NCBI GenBank assembly: GCA_011051855.1
Contig: DRKG01000334.1
Span: forward strand, 1-6,850
Length of the DNA: 6,850 nucleotides
Source: a bacterium
GTDB lineage: Bacteria; Planctomycetota; UBA1135; UBA2386
Reading direction: 5' to 3'
In this document: one piece after another, positions 1 to 6,111 of the stretch
Layout: each line of letters opens with the position of its first letter
Numbering within the stretch: position 1 is the stretch's first letter
Notes under the pieces: model-generated
The model's input: the letters and a program-made list of their open reading frames with translations, nothing else
What the model was told of the DNA's origin: nothing
Databases searched by the model: none
Made by a program: the position numbers and the translations under genes

Positions 1-2405
1 CCGGCCCGGCGCGCTTCGAGGACATGGACGGCAACGCCGCGGCCAACAGTGGAGATCGGGTGGTTGTCGGGTTCAGTGAGGCGGTCGTCGTCAACGGTGC
101 GCTCGCCGACGACTTCGTTCTTCCGGTCGCCGACGACACCTTCGGCGTCAATGCCTCGGTTGCAGCCGGCCCGGCCGCGAACGAAGTCACGATCACCCTC
201 GGACAGAATGCGCGACTGCGCACACGCGGTCGATTCGATCCGGCGGCGGTGAGCAGCAACGAGCCGTCGGGCATCGACGTGCAGAACGGTCAGGGCATCG
301 TCGCGGTCGCCAGCGGCGTGCCCGCCAGCGCGAGTGCGGCGGTCGATATCGGCCCGATGCCGGTTGCGGCGTCTGCGGTGGCCGCCGCCGGTCAACGGTT
401 TGCGATCGGCGACCTGAACGTCGACGGGCTGCCGGATGTCGTGGTATCGGACAGCGGCACGTTGACGCCGTTCGTCAACACCGCCGGGGTGCTCGCCGCG
501 GCCGCCGGTGCGACCGGTGAGGCTGCGCTGACCATTGGGATCGGCAACCTCAATCGTTCGGGTAACCCGGAGGTGGTGACCGGCGACGTCGTCGGTGTGC
601 GCATCTGGGACGTCAGCGGTCTGCCGGGTGCGATCCCGTCGCTGCAGGAGACGGGCTTCGTCGCCACCGGCTCGGTGAACGACCTGGTGATCGTCGACGT
701 CGACCAGGACGCGTTCCAGGACATCGTCGTCGCCGGCCCGGTCGGCATCTCGGTTGCGATCCACCAGCGCAATCTGGGCAACGACTACGCCATCGGCCAG
801 CAACTGACCTTCGCGACCCCGGCGCGTCGGGTTCTCGCGGTCGACATCGATGGCGACGGCGATCGCGACGTGCTGGCGCTGTTCACGGCAGTGGTCAGGG
901 TGTTGCGCAACGACGGCGGCACGCTGAGCGAGCAGGCGCAACTGCCGGCGAACGGCGTCGACTACCTGTCGGCGGCCGATACCGACGGGGACGGGCAGGT
1001 CGAACTGTTGTTCTCCGGGCAGGGCACGTCGACCTTGTTCCGGCGCGACGCAGCCGGCGTGTTCCAGCCGGAGTCGCTGAACGTCGCGGCCGAACAGGCC
1101 GAACTGGTCGACCTCGATGGTGACACCTTCGCCGATCTCGCCGCCCGCACTGCGGACGGCTTGGAACTGCTGCAGAACGACCGCATGGGTGGCTTCGAGC
1201 CGCTCGCCCGGCTCGCGGACGGGCCGCTGGCGGACTTCGCCGCGAGCGATCTCGATCGCGACGGCGACGGCGACCTGGTCGCGCTCGGTGGCGGCAGCCT
1301 GAGCACGTTCCTCGGCAGCCTGGCCGGCACGTTCGGGGACACGGTGTTGGTTGCAACGCAGGACCTGGGCGCTTCGGCGACCTCGAAGCAGGAACTCGCG
1401 GACGTCGACGGCGACGGTCAGGAGGACCGCATCGTGCTGACGCCGTCCGGTGCCGAAGTCTGGCTCGGGGACGGCGATGGCGGCTTCGCCTTCGCCGGCG
1501 CGTTTGCGTCGGCGCAGTCGCTGAACCCGACCGCGCTGGTGCTGGGCGACCTCGATGGCGATGGCGACCGCGACTGCGTGCTCGGGTTCGACGGCGATGC
1601 CAACGAGGCGTTCGTCAACGACGGCGCGGGCCAGTTCAGCTTCGCCTGGGCGTTCTCGCCGGCAGCCTGCCGGTCGCTGGCGTTCACCGACTACGACGGC
1701 GACGGGGACCTGGACGTGTTCGTCGGCAACGACGGCGACAACGAGCTCTACCGCAACGACACAGGGAACGGCACGGTGCAGTTGTTCCTGCAGCAGGACG
1801 CGTTCGACAACGTGCTGCAGGTGGCGGTCGGCAACGAGACGATCGCGCTGGTGTCGTGGGACTTCGACCGCGATGGCGACGACGACCTCGTCGTGGTCAA
1901 CGGCGGCACGATCACTTCGCCGCAGGACGCCTACGTGCTCCGCAACGGCGCCAACGGCTATTCGCTGGCATTCACGCTGATCACGCAGTTGCTGGCCACC
2001 GGAGCGGCACTCGGTGACGTCGACAACGACGGCCGCGACGATCTGGCGATCGCGCAGCTCTCGTCGAACGGCAGCGCCACGGTCAAGTGGTTCCGCGGGC
2101 TCAACACGACGATCTCCACGCTGCCGACCAACGTCGCCACCAACGGCCAGTACTTCTCGCGTTCGCTGGTGATCGCCGACATCGACGGCGACGGCCGCAG
2201 CGACTTCGTCGTCGGCGACGTCAGCGTCTCGAACCAGCCGATCGCGGTGCTGCTGCAGCAGCCGAACGGCGATTTCACGGTCGGGCAGGAGTTTGCCAGC
2301 ACGCGGCTCGAGGCGTTGCACGCCGGTGACTTCGACAACGACGGCGATGTCGACATCGTGACCGTCGAGACCACCGGTCCGTCACGCGTGCTGCTCAACC
2401 GTTGA
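1..2405 (+). CDS. FG-GAP/VCBS repeat surface protein with N-terminal Ig-like domain (5' partial)
   Basis: The frame is open from base 3 with no stop before the first Met codon at 24, and the residues before that Met (ARFED) already belong to the domain, so the true start lies upstream of the window. Numbering from that Met, residues 1-110 resemble the Ig-like beta-sandwich often placed before repeat arrays (GDRVVVGFSEAV, then NEVTITLG and PSGIDVQNGQ). Residues 130-793 hold 14 Asp-rich loops of the type DxDGDGxxD, spaced 44-57 residues apart, each followed by a hydrophobic strand (DLVVV, DVFVG, DIVTV). This is the FG-GAP/VCBS blade pattern: calcium-binding beta-propeller blades in extracellular proteins. 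The protein ends right after the last blade (RVLLNR), with no sorting signal or membrane anchor. It is strongly acidic and has only two lysines (K455, K688) and two cysteines (C518, C549). Export is inferred, since the signal peptide would be outside the window. Function is unknown; adhesion or a structural surface role is typical of the family. The 3' end overlaps rdgB by 11 bases, convergently. Confidence 0.9.
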   Translation, partial: GPARFEDMDGNAAANSGDRVVVGFSEAVVVNGALADDFVLPVADDTFGVNASVAAGPAANEVTITLGQNARLRTRGRFDPAAVSSNEPSGIDVQNGQGIVAVASGVPASASAAVDIGPMPVAASAVAAAGQRFAIGDLNVDGLPDVVVSDSGTLTPFVNTAGVLAAAAGATGEAALTIGIGNLNRSGNPEVVTGDVVGVRIWDVSGLPGAIPSLQETGFVATGSVNDLVIVDVDQDAFQDIVVAGPVGISVAIHQRNLGNDYAIGQQLTFATPARRVLAVDIDGDGDRDVLALFTAVVRVLRNDGGTLSEQAQLPANGVDYLSAADTDGDGQVELLFSGQGTSTLFRRDAAGVFQPESLNVAAEQAELVDLDGDTFADLAARTADGLELLQNDRMGGFEPLARLADGPLADFAASDLDRDGDGDLVALGGGSLSTFLGSLAGTFGDTVLVATQDLGASATSKQELADVDGDGQEDRIVLTPSGAEVWLGDGDGGFAFAGAFASAQSLNPTALVLGDLDGDGDRDCVLGFDGDANEAFVNDGAGQFSFAWAFSPAACRSLAFTDYDGDGDLDVFVGNDGDNELYRNDTGNGTVQLFLQQDAFDNVLQVAVGNETIALVSWDFDRDGDDDLVVVNGGTITSPQDAYVLRNGANGYSLAFTLITQLLATGAALGDVDNDGRDDLAIAQLSSNGSATVKWFRGLNTTISTLPTNVATNGQYFSRSLVIADIDGDGRSDFVVGDVSVSNQPIAVLLQQPNGDFTVGQEFASTRLEALHAGDFDNDGDVDIVTVETTGPSRVLLNR
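24..353 (+). other. Ig-like domain region of the surface protein
   Basis: These codons encode the non-repeat N-terminal part visible here. The order is an Asp/Gly turn (MDGNAAANSGD), a strand (RVVVGFSEAVVV), LADDFVLP, then NEVTITLG and PSGIDV. This matches the style of Ig-like domains found in repeat-rich secreted proteins. Its first strand begins before the window, so the domain is cut at the left edge. The assignment is from sequence style only. Confidence 0.5.
411..2402 (+). repeat. 14 FG-GAP/VCBS blade repeats (protein-level array)
   Basis: Counting from the Met at 24, loop motifs start at residues 130, 175, 225, 274, 319, 363, 409, 460, 509, 556, 613, 665, 719 and 769. Loops 1-3 are degenerate (DLNVDGLPD, NLNRSGNPE, DVDQDAFQD). 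The later ones are mostly near-canonical (DIDGDGDRD, DYDGDGDLD, DIDGDGRSD), although loops 5 and 6 deviate (DTDGDGQVE, DLDGDTFAD). Period is 44-57 residues (about 130-170 bases). Each unit is one predicted beta-propeller blade with a calcium-binding loop. Fourteen blades could fold as two seven-bladed propellers; that is inference. At DNA level the units share GAC/GGC-rich stretches but are diverged, not identical tandem copies. Confidence 0.85.
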
Positions 2406-2414
2406 GGGACAGCA
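2389..2414. terminator. Inverted repeat at convergent gene ends, possible weak bidirectional terminator
   Basis: TCAAC-C-GTTGA (2395-2405) is an inverted repeat containing both stop codons, extended one pair by C2394/G2406. An outer TGCTG (2389-2393) can pair with CAGCA (2410-2414), leaving a three-base bulge (GGA, 2407-2409). The combined stem is about 10 pairs with a short loop. No T-tract follows on either strand, so classical intrinsic termination is doubtful; it could simply be a coding coincidence. Confidence 0.25.
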
Positions 2415-3015
2415 GCGCCGGCAGCTCCGCGGCGAGGCGTCGCAACGCCTTGCCGCGGTGGCTCAGGCGATCCTTGACATCTGCGTCGAGGGTCGCAAAC
2501 GAGCACGCGGGATCGTCGGCGTGTTCGATCGGCACGAAGATCGGGTCGTAGCCGAAGCCGCCGTCGCCGGTCGGCTGTTCGCGCAGCAGGCCCTCGCAGG
2601 CCTCTTCGATGGCCGCCAGCACGCGCCCGCCAGGCGCGGCGACGCACAGGCTGCAGACGAAGCGCGCGGAGCGGCGTGCGCGCGGCACGCCGACGATCTC
2701 GCCGAGCAGCCGTTCCAGTCGACCGCGATCGTCGAGGCCGGGCCCGCCGTAGCGCGCCGAATGCACTCCCGGGCGGCCATCGAGCGCGTCAACGCACAAG
2801 CCGCTGTCGTCCGCCAGCGCGATCTGCCCGGCCAGGTCGGCGAGCGCCGTGGCCTTGATGCGCGCGTTGCCGGCGAAGTCGGGCTGGTCCTCGACCGGAT
2901 CGAACGGTGCGTCGAGTTCTCCGGGGGGGTGCAGGCGCACGCCGAGCGGAGCCAGGATGCGCGCCAGCTCGGCGCGCTTCTTCGGGTTGTTGGATGCGAT
3001 CCAGAGATCGGCCAT
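2395..3015 (-). CDS. rdgB: XTP/dITP diphosphatase (RdgB/HAM1 family)
   Basis: Hydrolyses non-canonical purine nucleoside triphosphates (dITP, XTP, ITP) to the monophosphate and pyrophosphate, keeping them out of DNA and RNA; cytosolic, Mg-dependent, normally a dimer. From the ATG at 3015 it is 206 residues, a normal family length. Visible motifs: ASNNPKK (7-13) for substrate binding; E42, the equivalent of the metal-site Glu of E. coli RdgB; ADDSGL (68-73) with the catalytic Asp pair; SARYGG (86-91); GFGYDPIF (153-160) for base recognition; and SHRGKAL (185-191). All core motifs are present, so it should be active. It is the last gene of the minus-strand run. Its ATG overlaps the rph stop codon by one base (TGATG), implying translational coupling; a GTG one codon earlier (3018) is a possible alternative start. 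The stop lies inside the end of the convergent surface-protein gene. Confidence 0.96.
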   Translation of the reverse strand: MADLWIASNNPKKRAELARILAPLGVRLHPPGELDAPFDPVEDQPDFAGNARIKATALADLAGQIALADDSGLCVDALDGRPGVHSARYGGPGLDDRGRLERLLGEIVGVPRARRSARFVCSLCVAAPGGRVLAAIEEACEGLLREQPTGDGGFGYDPIFVPIEHADDPACSFATLDADVKDRLSHRGKALRRLAAELPALLSLNG

Positions 3016-3737
3016 CACAAGCCGAGGGCCTCGCGCTGCAGCCGGTCGATGTTCTCGCAGGCCTTCTGCCCGATCGCGACCATCTCGTGGAACTGCTCGA
3101 TCGTGAACGGCCGCTTCTCGGCGGCTCCCTGCACCTCAATCAGCTTGCCGTCGCCGGCGCAGATGACGTTGAGGTCGGCCTCGGCCGAACTGTCTTCGTG
3201 GTAGTCGAGGTCGACCAGCGGTTTGCCGTCCTTGAGCCCGACCGAGATCGCGGACACCAACCCTCGCAGCGGCCACTTCGGAAGTTGCTTCTGCTCCTCC
3301 ATGTAGAGCAGGGCGTCGTAGACCGCGACCAGGGCGCCGTTGATCGCGGTGGTGCGCGTGCCGCCGTCGGCCTGCAACACGTCGCAGTCGACCCACAGCG
3401 TGACCTCGGGCAGTTGCTTGAGGTCGACCGCGCACCGCAGGGCGCGGCCGATCAGCCGCTGGATCTCTTGCGTGCGGCCATCGAGCGGTCGGCCGGTGCG
3501 GCCGTCGCGCGGTTTGCGCGGTGTGCCGGCGTTCGGCAGCATCGAGTATTCGGCCGTGACCCAGCCGCCAGGTTGGCGGTTGTGCATCCAATGCGGCACC
3601 TGGTCCTGGATGCCGACCGTGCACAGCACCATGGTGCGGCCACACTCGGCAAGGACCGATCCGGGCAGATCGGTGAACGAACGGGTGAACTTGATTGGCC
3701 GGTGCTCATCCGGCGCTCGGTTGTGCTTGCGAGCCAG
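3015..3737 (-). CDS. rph: Ribonuclease PH, probable CTG start
   Basis: A phosphorolytic 3'-5' exoribonuclease that trims tRNA precursors using inorganic phosphate and releases nucleoside diphosphates; a cytosolic hexameric ring. Family motifs, numbered from the CTG at 3737: GWVTAEYSMLP (58-68), DGRTQEIQRLIGRALR (86-101) with the conserved GRTxEIQRLIGR arginines, DCDVLQADGGTRTT (117-130) with the phosphate-binding TR pair, DLDYHEDSSAEADLNV (176-191) with the catalytic acidic residues, and IEVQGAAE (200-207). Length from CTG is 240 residues, matching the family's usual size of about 240. The CTG aligns exactly with the expected family start (xxR....RAPDxxRP) and sits 6 bases after a GAGGAG Shine-Dalgarno sequence. 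The only in-frame common start codon in the 31-base gap is TTG at 3767, which has no good ribosome site and would add ten unrelated residues. Near the N-terminus the usual RPDGR is RKHNR. It follows the kinase-like gene by 31 bases and overlaps rdgB by one base. Confidence 0.95.
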   Translation of the reverse strand: MARKHNRAPDEHRPIKFTRSFTDLPGSVLAECGRTMVLCTVGIQDQVPHWMHNRQPGGWVTAEYSMLPNAGTPRKPRDGRTGRPLDGRTQEIQRLIGRALRCAVDLKQLPEVTLWVDCDVLQADGGTRTTAINGALVAVYDALLYMEEQKQLPKWPLRGLVSAISVGLKDGKPLVDLDYHEDSSAEADLNVICAGDGKLIEVQGAAEKRPFTIEQFHEMVAIGQKACENIDRLQREALGL

Positions 3738-3749
3738 CGGTATCTCCTC
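3735..3749 (-). promoter_or_regulatory. Ribosome binding site and CTG start codon of rph
   Basis: Read on the minus strand the order is GAGGAG (3749-3744), a 6-base spacer ATACCG, then CTG (3737-3735) and the codons for ARKHNRAPDE. This is the clearest Shine-Dalgarno sequence I see at any start in the window, at near-ideal spacing. It lies in the gap after the kinase-like gene's TAG stop (3771-3769). It decides the start choice: the more upstream in-frame ATGs at 3851 and 3812 lie inside the kinase-like gene and would add unrelated residues. Confidence 0.65.
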
Positions 3750-3768
3750 GGTTTGTCGGCCCCACAAG

Positions 3769-5031
3769 CTAACCCACGGCGAGAATCGAGGCGAGCGTGC
3801 GGCGTAGTTCATGCACGCCGAACGGCTTGGGCAGGCAGTGCAGTTCGCCACAGCCGTCCGGCTGCACGCTCGGTGGGGGTGTCAGCAGGCAGATCTTCAG
3901 ACCCGGCGCCCGAGCGCGCAGGGTGTGGCCGAGCGGCGAGTGCTCGTCGAGCGCCTGCGGGTCGTCGACGATCAGCAATTCGAACCGTTCCGGGGTCGCC
4001 TGCAGGAACGAGTCGGCGGCAGCGCCGTCTGCACAGGCGAACACCGCCCGGCCGCTGGCCTTCAGTTCGCGCGCCAGCACCGCCCGCAGCGTCGGGTCCG
4101 ATTCGAGCACCAGCGCACCGCCGTAGCTGTCCGACGCGGGCGTCGGTGGGCCGTCGGGCATGCGGGGGTCGGGTGGGCTGGGCTGTGCCTCGGCGGACGC
4201 CCCGTCGCTCCGATCGACGGGCACCGCCATCGGCAGTCGGATCACGGCGCTGACCGACTTGCCGGGCAGGTGCGACAGTTCCAGCTCGCCGCCGTGGCTC
4301 GCGAGCAGGTGTCTGGCGGCCTCCAGGTCGAGTGCGAACGCGCGCTCGGCCGGTGCGTCGTCGGCCGCGCGCGCCTGGACCGCGATGTGTTCGAGCGTCA
4401 TCTCGACCTTGACCGTCGGCCGCTCGCCGGTGAACGAGCGTTCGGCCGAGAAGGTCAGGCGGGTCGCGCCGCGTTCGGCGCGCAGCAGGCCCGCGCAGAC
4501 GAACAGGATGGCGTCGCGCACCACCGACGGCCCGACGTCGATGCGCGGCAGTTCCGGCGGCGGATCCCAACGCAGTTCGATCCCGAGCTGCATCTGCTGC
4601 AGGTCTTCGCGGAGTTCGGCGATCCGTTCGCACACGTCGGTCGTGCCCGTCTCCGCCGGTCGGGCGCGGCCGAACGTGACCAGCTTGCTGTGCAGGTGGC
4701 GCAATCGCGCGAGCGAACTCAGCATCGCTTCGGCGGCGCTCGGCAGCAGCTTGCGGGTCGGCGCCGACTCGATCAGGTGGTGCGCGCGGCCTTCGACGGC
4801 GCTCACCAGACTCGCCAGTTCGTCCGCCAGCGCCAGGGCCATCTCGCGCGATTCGGGAGGGGCGACGGTCTCGATCTTGGTCGCCGGCGGTTCCGGCTGC
4901 TCGGAGCAGGTCGCGAACCTACGGTAGGCCCACGTCGCAGCGAGCGCGGCGGTCACACCGAGGATCGTCCAGAGCAGCTCGTACACGGGATCGCGAGGGG
5001 CGCGGAAAGGCAGCCCGGCCACCGTAGCCAT
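3769..5031 (-). CDS. Membrane-anchored degenerate hybrid histidine kinase (pseudokinase) with C-terminal receiver domain
   Basis: 420 residues from the ATG at 5031. Residues 17-36 (YELLWTILGVTAALAATWAY) are a single predicted membrane helix, leaving the rest in the cytoplasm. Residues 62-122 align with the dimerisation/phosphotransfer helices of hybrid kinases of the LAHDFNNLL class, but the H-box reads LADELASLV: the phospho-accepting His is Asp70. Residues 160-268 keep the outline of the ATPase domain (DAILFVCAGLLRAE, then SHGGELELSHLPGKSVSAVI), yet the N-box Asn and the DxGxG box are not recognisable. Residues 305-418 are a receiver domain retaining phospho-acceptor D356, T384 and K402 (LPKPF); the usual acidic pair is E310-S311 followed by D312. 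A Pro/Ser/Asp-rich linker (270-302) separates the two halves. Inference: it is catalytically dead as a kinase but may be phosphorylated by another protein or act as a scaffold. The gene starts 41 bases after the preceding gene and ends 31 bases before rph. No strong ribosome site precedes the chosen ATG; in-frame extension upstream to 5175 runs into the previous gene and is unlike the family. Confidence 0.85.
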   Translation of the reverse strand: MATVAGLPFRAPRDPVYELLWTILGVTAALAATWAYRRFATCSEQPEPPATKIETVAPPESREMALALADELASLVSAVEGRAHHLIESAPTRKLLPSAAEAMLSSLARLRHLHSKLVTFGRARPAETGTTDVCERIAELREDLQQMQLGIELRWDPPPELPRIDVGPSVVRDAILFVCAGLLRAERGATRLTFSAERSFTGERPTVKVEMTLEHIAVQARAADDAPAERAFALDLEAARHLLASHGGELELSHLPGKSVSAVIRLPMAVPVDRSDGASAEAQPSPPDPRMPDGPPTPASDSYGGALVLESDPTLRAVLARELKASGRAVFACADGAAADSFLQATPERFELLIVDDPQALDEHSPLGHTLRARAPGLKICLLTPPPSVQPDGCGELHCLPKPFGVHELRRTLASILAVG

Positions 5032-5072
5032 CGAGGTGGCCGCCGTCGAGTCGCCGCCCGGAACGGCGCAGC

Positions 5073-6023
5073 TCAGGGCGTGCGTTCGCCGAGGGCGAAA
5101 CCGTGGCGCAGGTTGCGCGGCGCCGCCGCGTCGGGCACGGCGACGGTCCGCCCGTCGACCAGCAGGGTGCCGCACGCCCGCACGAGCGTGTCGGCGACGA
5201 AGCCGCCGTGGTCGTTGGCGACGACCTCGCGCACGGGCTCACAGTCGTGGTGCACGCACGCCGCGGGCACGCCGAGGAAGCGCGCGCGCAGGCGCCAGCC
5301 GGGTGCGACCGTCGGTAGTTCGATGGTGAGCCGCACGTGGCGTTCGGCGCGGTGGCCGGTCGCCAGCACGCGGCACGGCCAACCGATCGGCCCGCGGCCG
5401 AGGCGGCCGACGAGTTCGAGTTCGGCACCGTCGGCGCCTTGCACGTAGCGATGCGGCTGCAGGAACTGGGCCGAGAACAGCCGCGGCCGTTCGTCGTCGG
5501 CGCCGACGAAGCCGTCGAGGGTGCCGAGGTCACGGCGGGCCTCGAACCACAGCGCATTGGTGCTGTGCAGCTCGCGGTCCCGGTCGACGATCAGGAGTCC
5601 GCCTTTGCGCGAGAAACGCACCCGGGTGCCGCCCGAAGCCACCAGCAGATCCCGCTTGCGGCGCAGCTCCTTGCCGGCGAACGTTTGGCCGTCGATCGTC
5701 GGCGCCTGCGGTTCCGGCGGGGCGAGGGCGGCGACTTCTTCGAGTCGCACCAGGAATCCTCGGGCGACGCCGTCCTGAACCGTGCCGGCCCACAGGTCCG
5801 GGTGCTCGTCCGCGGCATAGGCCGCGAGATGGGCGGCCGCCGCAGCGCTGCGGGCCGCCGCCCGGCGGGCGCGCCACAGCGCGAGCTTCAGCTCGATGCG
5901 GGCATCGGCAGCACCCGCGCACGGCGCGGCACACCCGGCCGGCGGGCGCTGTGCCCACGCGGCGTCGAGGTTGGCCAGCGTCGCGGCGAGGCGATCCGGG
6001 TGCGACAGCGGGGCTCGGGACAC
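5073..6023 (-). CDS. Hypothetical protein with Cys/His-containing C-terminal beta-rich region
   Basis: I do not recognise the family. From a GTG at 6023 it has 316 residues. Residues 1-100 are Ala/Arg-rich and probably helical (LDAAWAQ, ARIELKLALWRARRAAARSA, LVRLEEVAAL). Residues 105-300 look beta-rich: KRDLLVASGGTRVRFSRKGG, LLIVDRDRELHSTNALWFEA, RLFSAQFLQPHRYVQG, ELELVGRLGRG, RHVRLTIELPTVAPGWRLRA, RFLGVPAACVHHDCEP. The tandem amphipathic strands would suit a beta-sandwich such as a carbohydrate-active accessory domain, but no catalytic motif is identifiable. Six cysteines are present, two in AACVHHDCE (256-261). No signal peptide or membrane helix is evident with this start. The frame is G/C-biased at third positions and its peptides look natural, unlike the opposite strand. 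The start is uncertain: GTG at 6059 is an alternative, neither has a strong Shine-Dalgarno sequence, and no in-frame ATG is near. It is the first gene of the four-gene minus-strand run and leads into the kinase-like gene after 41 bases. Confidence 0.72.
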   Translation of the reverse strand: MSRAPLSHPDRLAATLANLDAAWAQRPPAGCAAPCAGAADARIELKLALWRARRAAARSAAAAAHLAAYAADEHPDLWAGTVQDGVARGFLVRLEEVAALAPPEPQAPTIDGQTFAGKELRRKRDLLVASGGTRVRFSRKGGLLIVDRDRELHSTNALWFEARRDLGTLDGFVGADDERPRLFSAQFLQPHRYVQGADGAELELVGRLGRGPIGWPCRVLATGHRAERHVRLTIELPTVAPGWRLRARFLGVPAACVHHDCEPVREVVANDHGGFVADTLVRACGTLLVDGRTVAVPDAAAPRNLRHGFALGERTP

Positions 6024-6111
6024 GACCGGATCTTGGCGCGAGCCCCGTCGCCGCGCCACCGCCCGATCGCCGGTTTCAGCGAGCGTCGCGAAGTGCCGAT
6101 GAGAACGGGTG
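6024..6111. promoter_or_regulatory. Divergent intergenic region, presumed promoters
   Basis: This short gap separates the minus-strand four-gene run from the divergent glycosyltransferase-like gene, so promoters for both should lie here or extend into the gene starts. I could not pick convincing -35/-10 boxes; TTGGCG at 6033-6038 lacks a matching -10 on the plus strand. If the hypothetical gene starts at GTG 6059, the gap is only about 50 bases. The call rests on gene arrangement, not on motifs. Confidence 0.3.

Noticed and set aside
1405..1730. GACGGCGAC-rich stretches as a microsatellite or CRISPR-like DNA repeat
   Set aside because: They are codons of the Asp-Gly calcium loops; copies are diverged, irregularly spaced and in frame within one protein.
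2868..2877. Gly in the RdgB segment FAGNARIKA, where many homologues have Glu before Asn, as a possible loss of a catalytic residue
   Set aside because: The metal-site Glu lies slightly upstream (E42 here) and is present, as are the ADDSGL Asp residues. The Gly position is not, to my knowledge, catalytic.
3738..3851. Starting rph at the ATG at 3851 or 3812
   Set aside because: Those starts lie inside the kinase-like gene, add 25-38 residues foreign to RNase PH, and ignore the strong ribosome site at 3744-3749.
5032..5175. Starting the kinase-like gene at the ATG at 5175
   Set aside because: The extra 48 residues are Arg/Ala/Pro-rich, overlap the preceding gene by about 100 bases and look like an out-of-frame reading. 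ATG 5031 places a membrane helix at residues 17-36.
2907..5448. Long plus-strand open frames (2907-4253 and 3811-5448) opposite the rph and kinase-like genes
   Set aside because: They are antisense to genes with clear family motifs. Their peptides are Arg/Ala/Gln-rich low-complexity sequence typical of the reverse strand in very GC-rich DNA.
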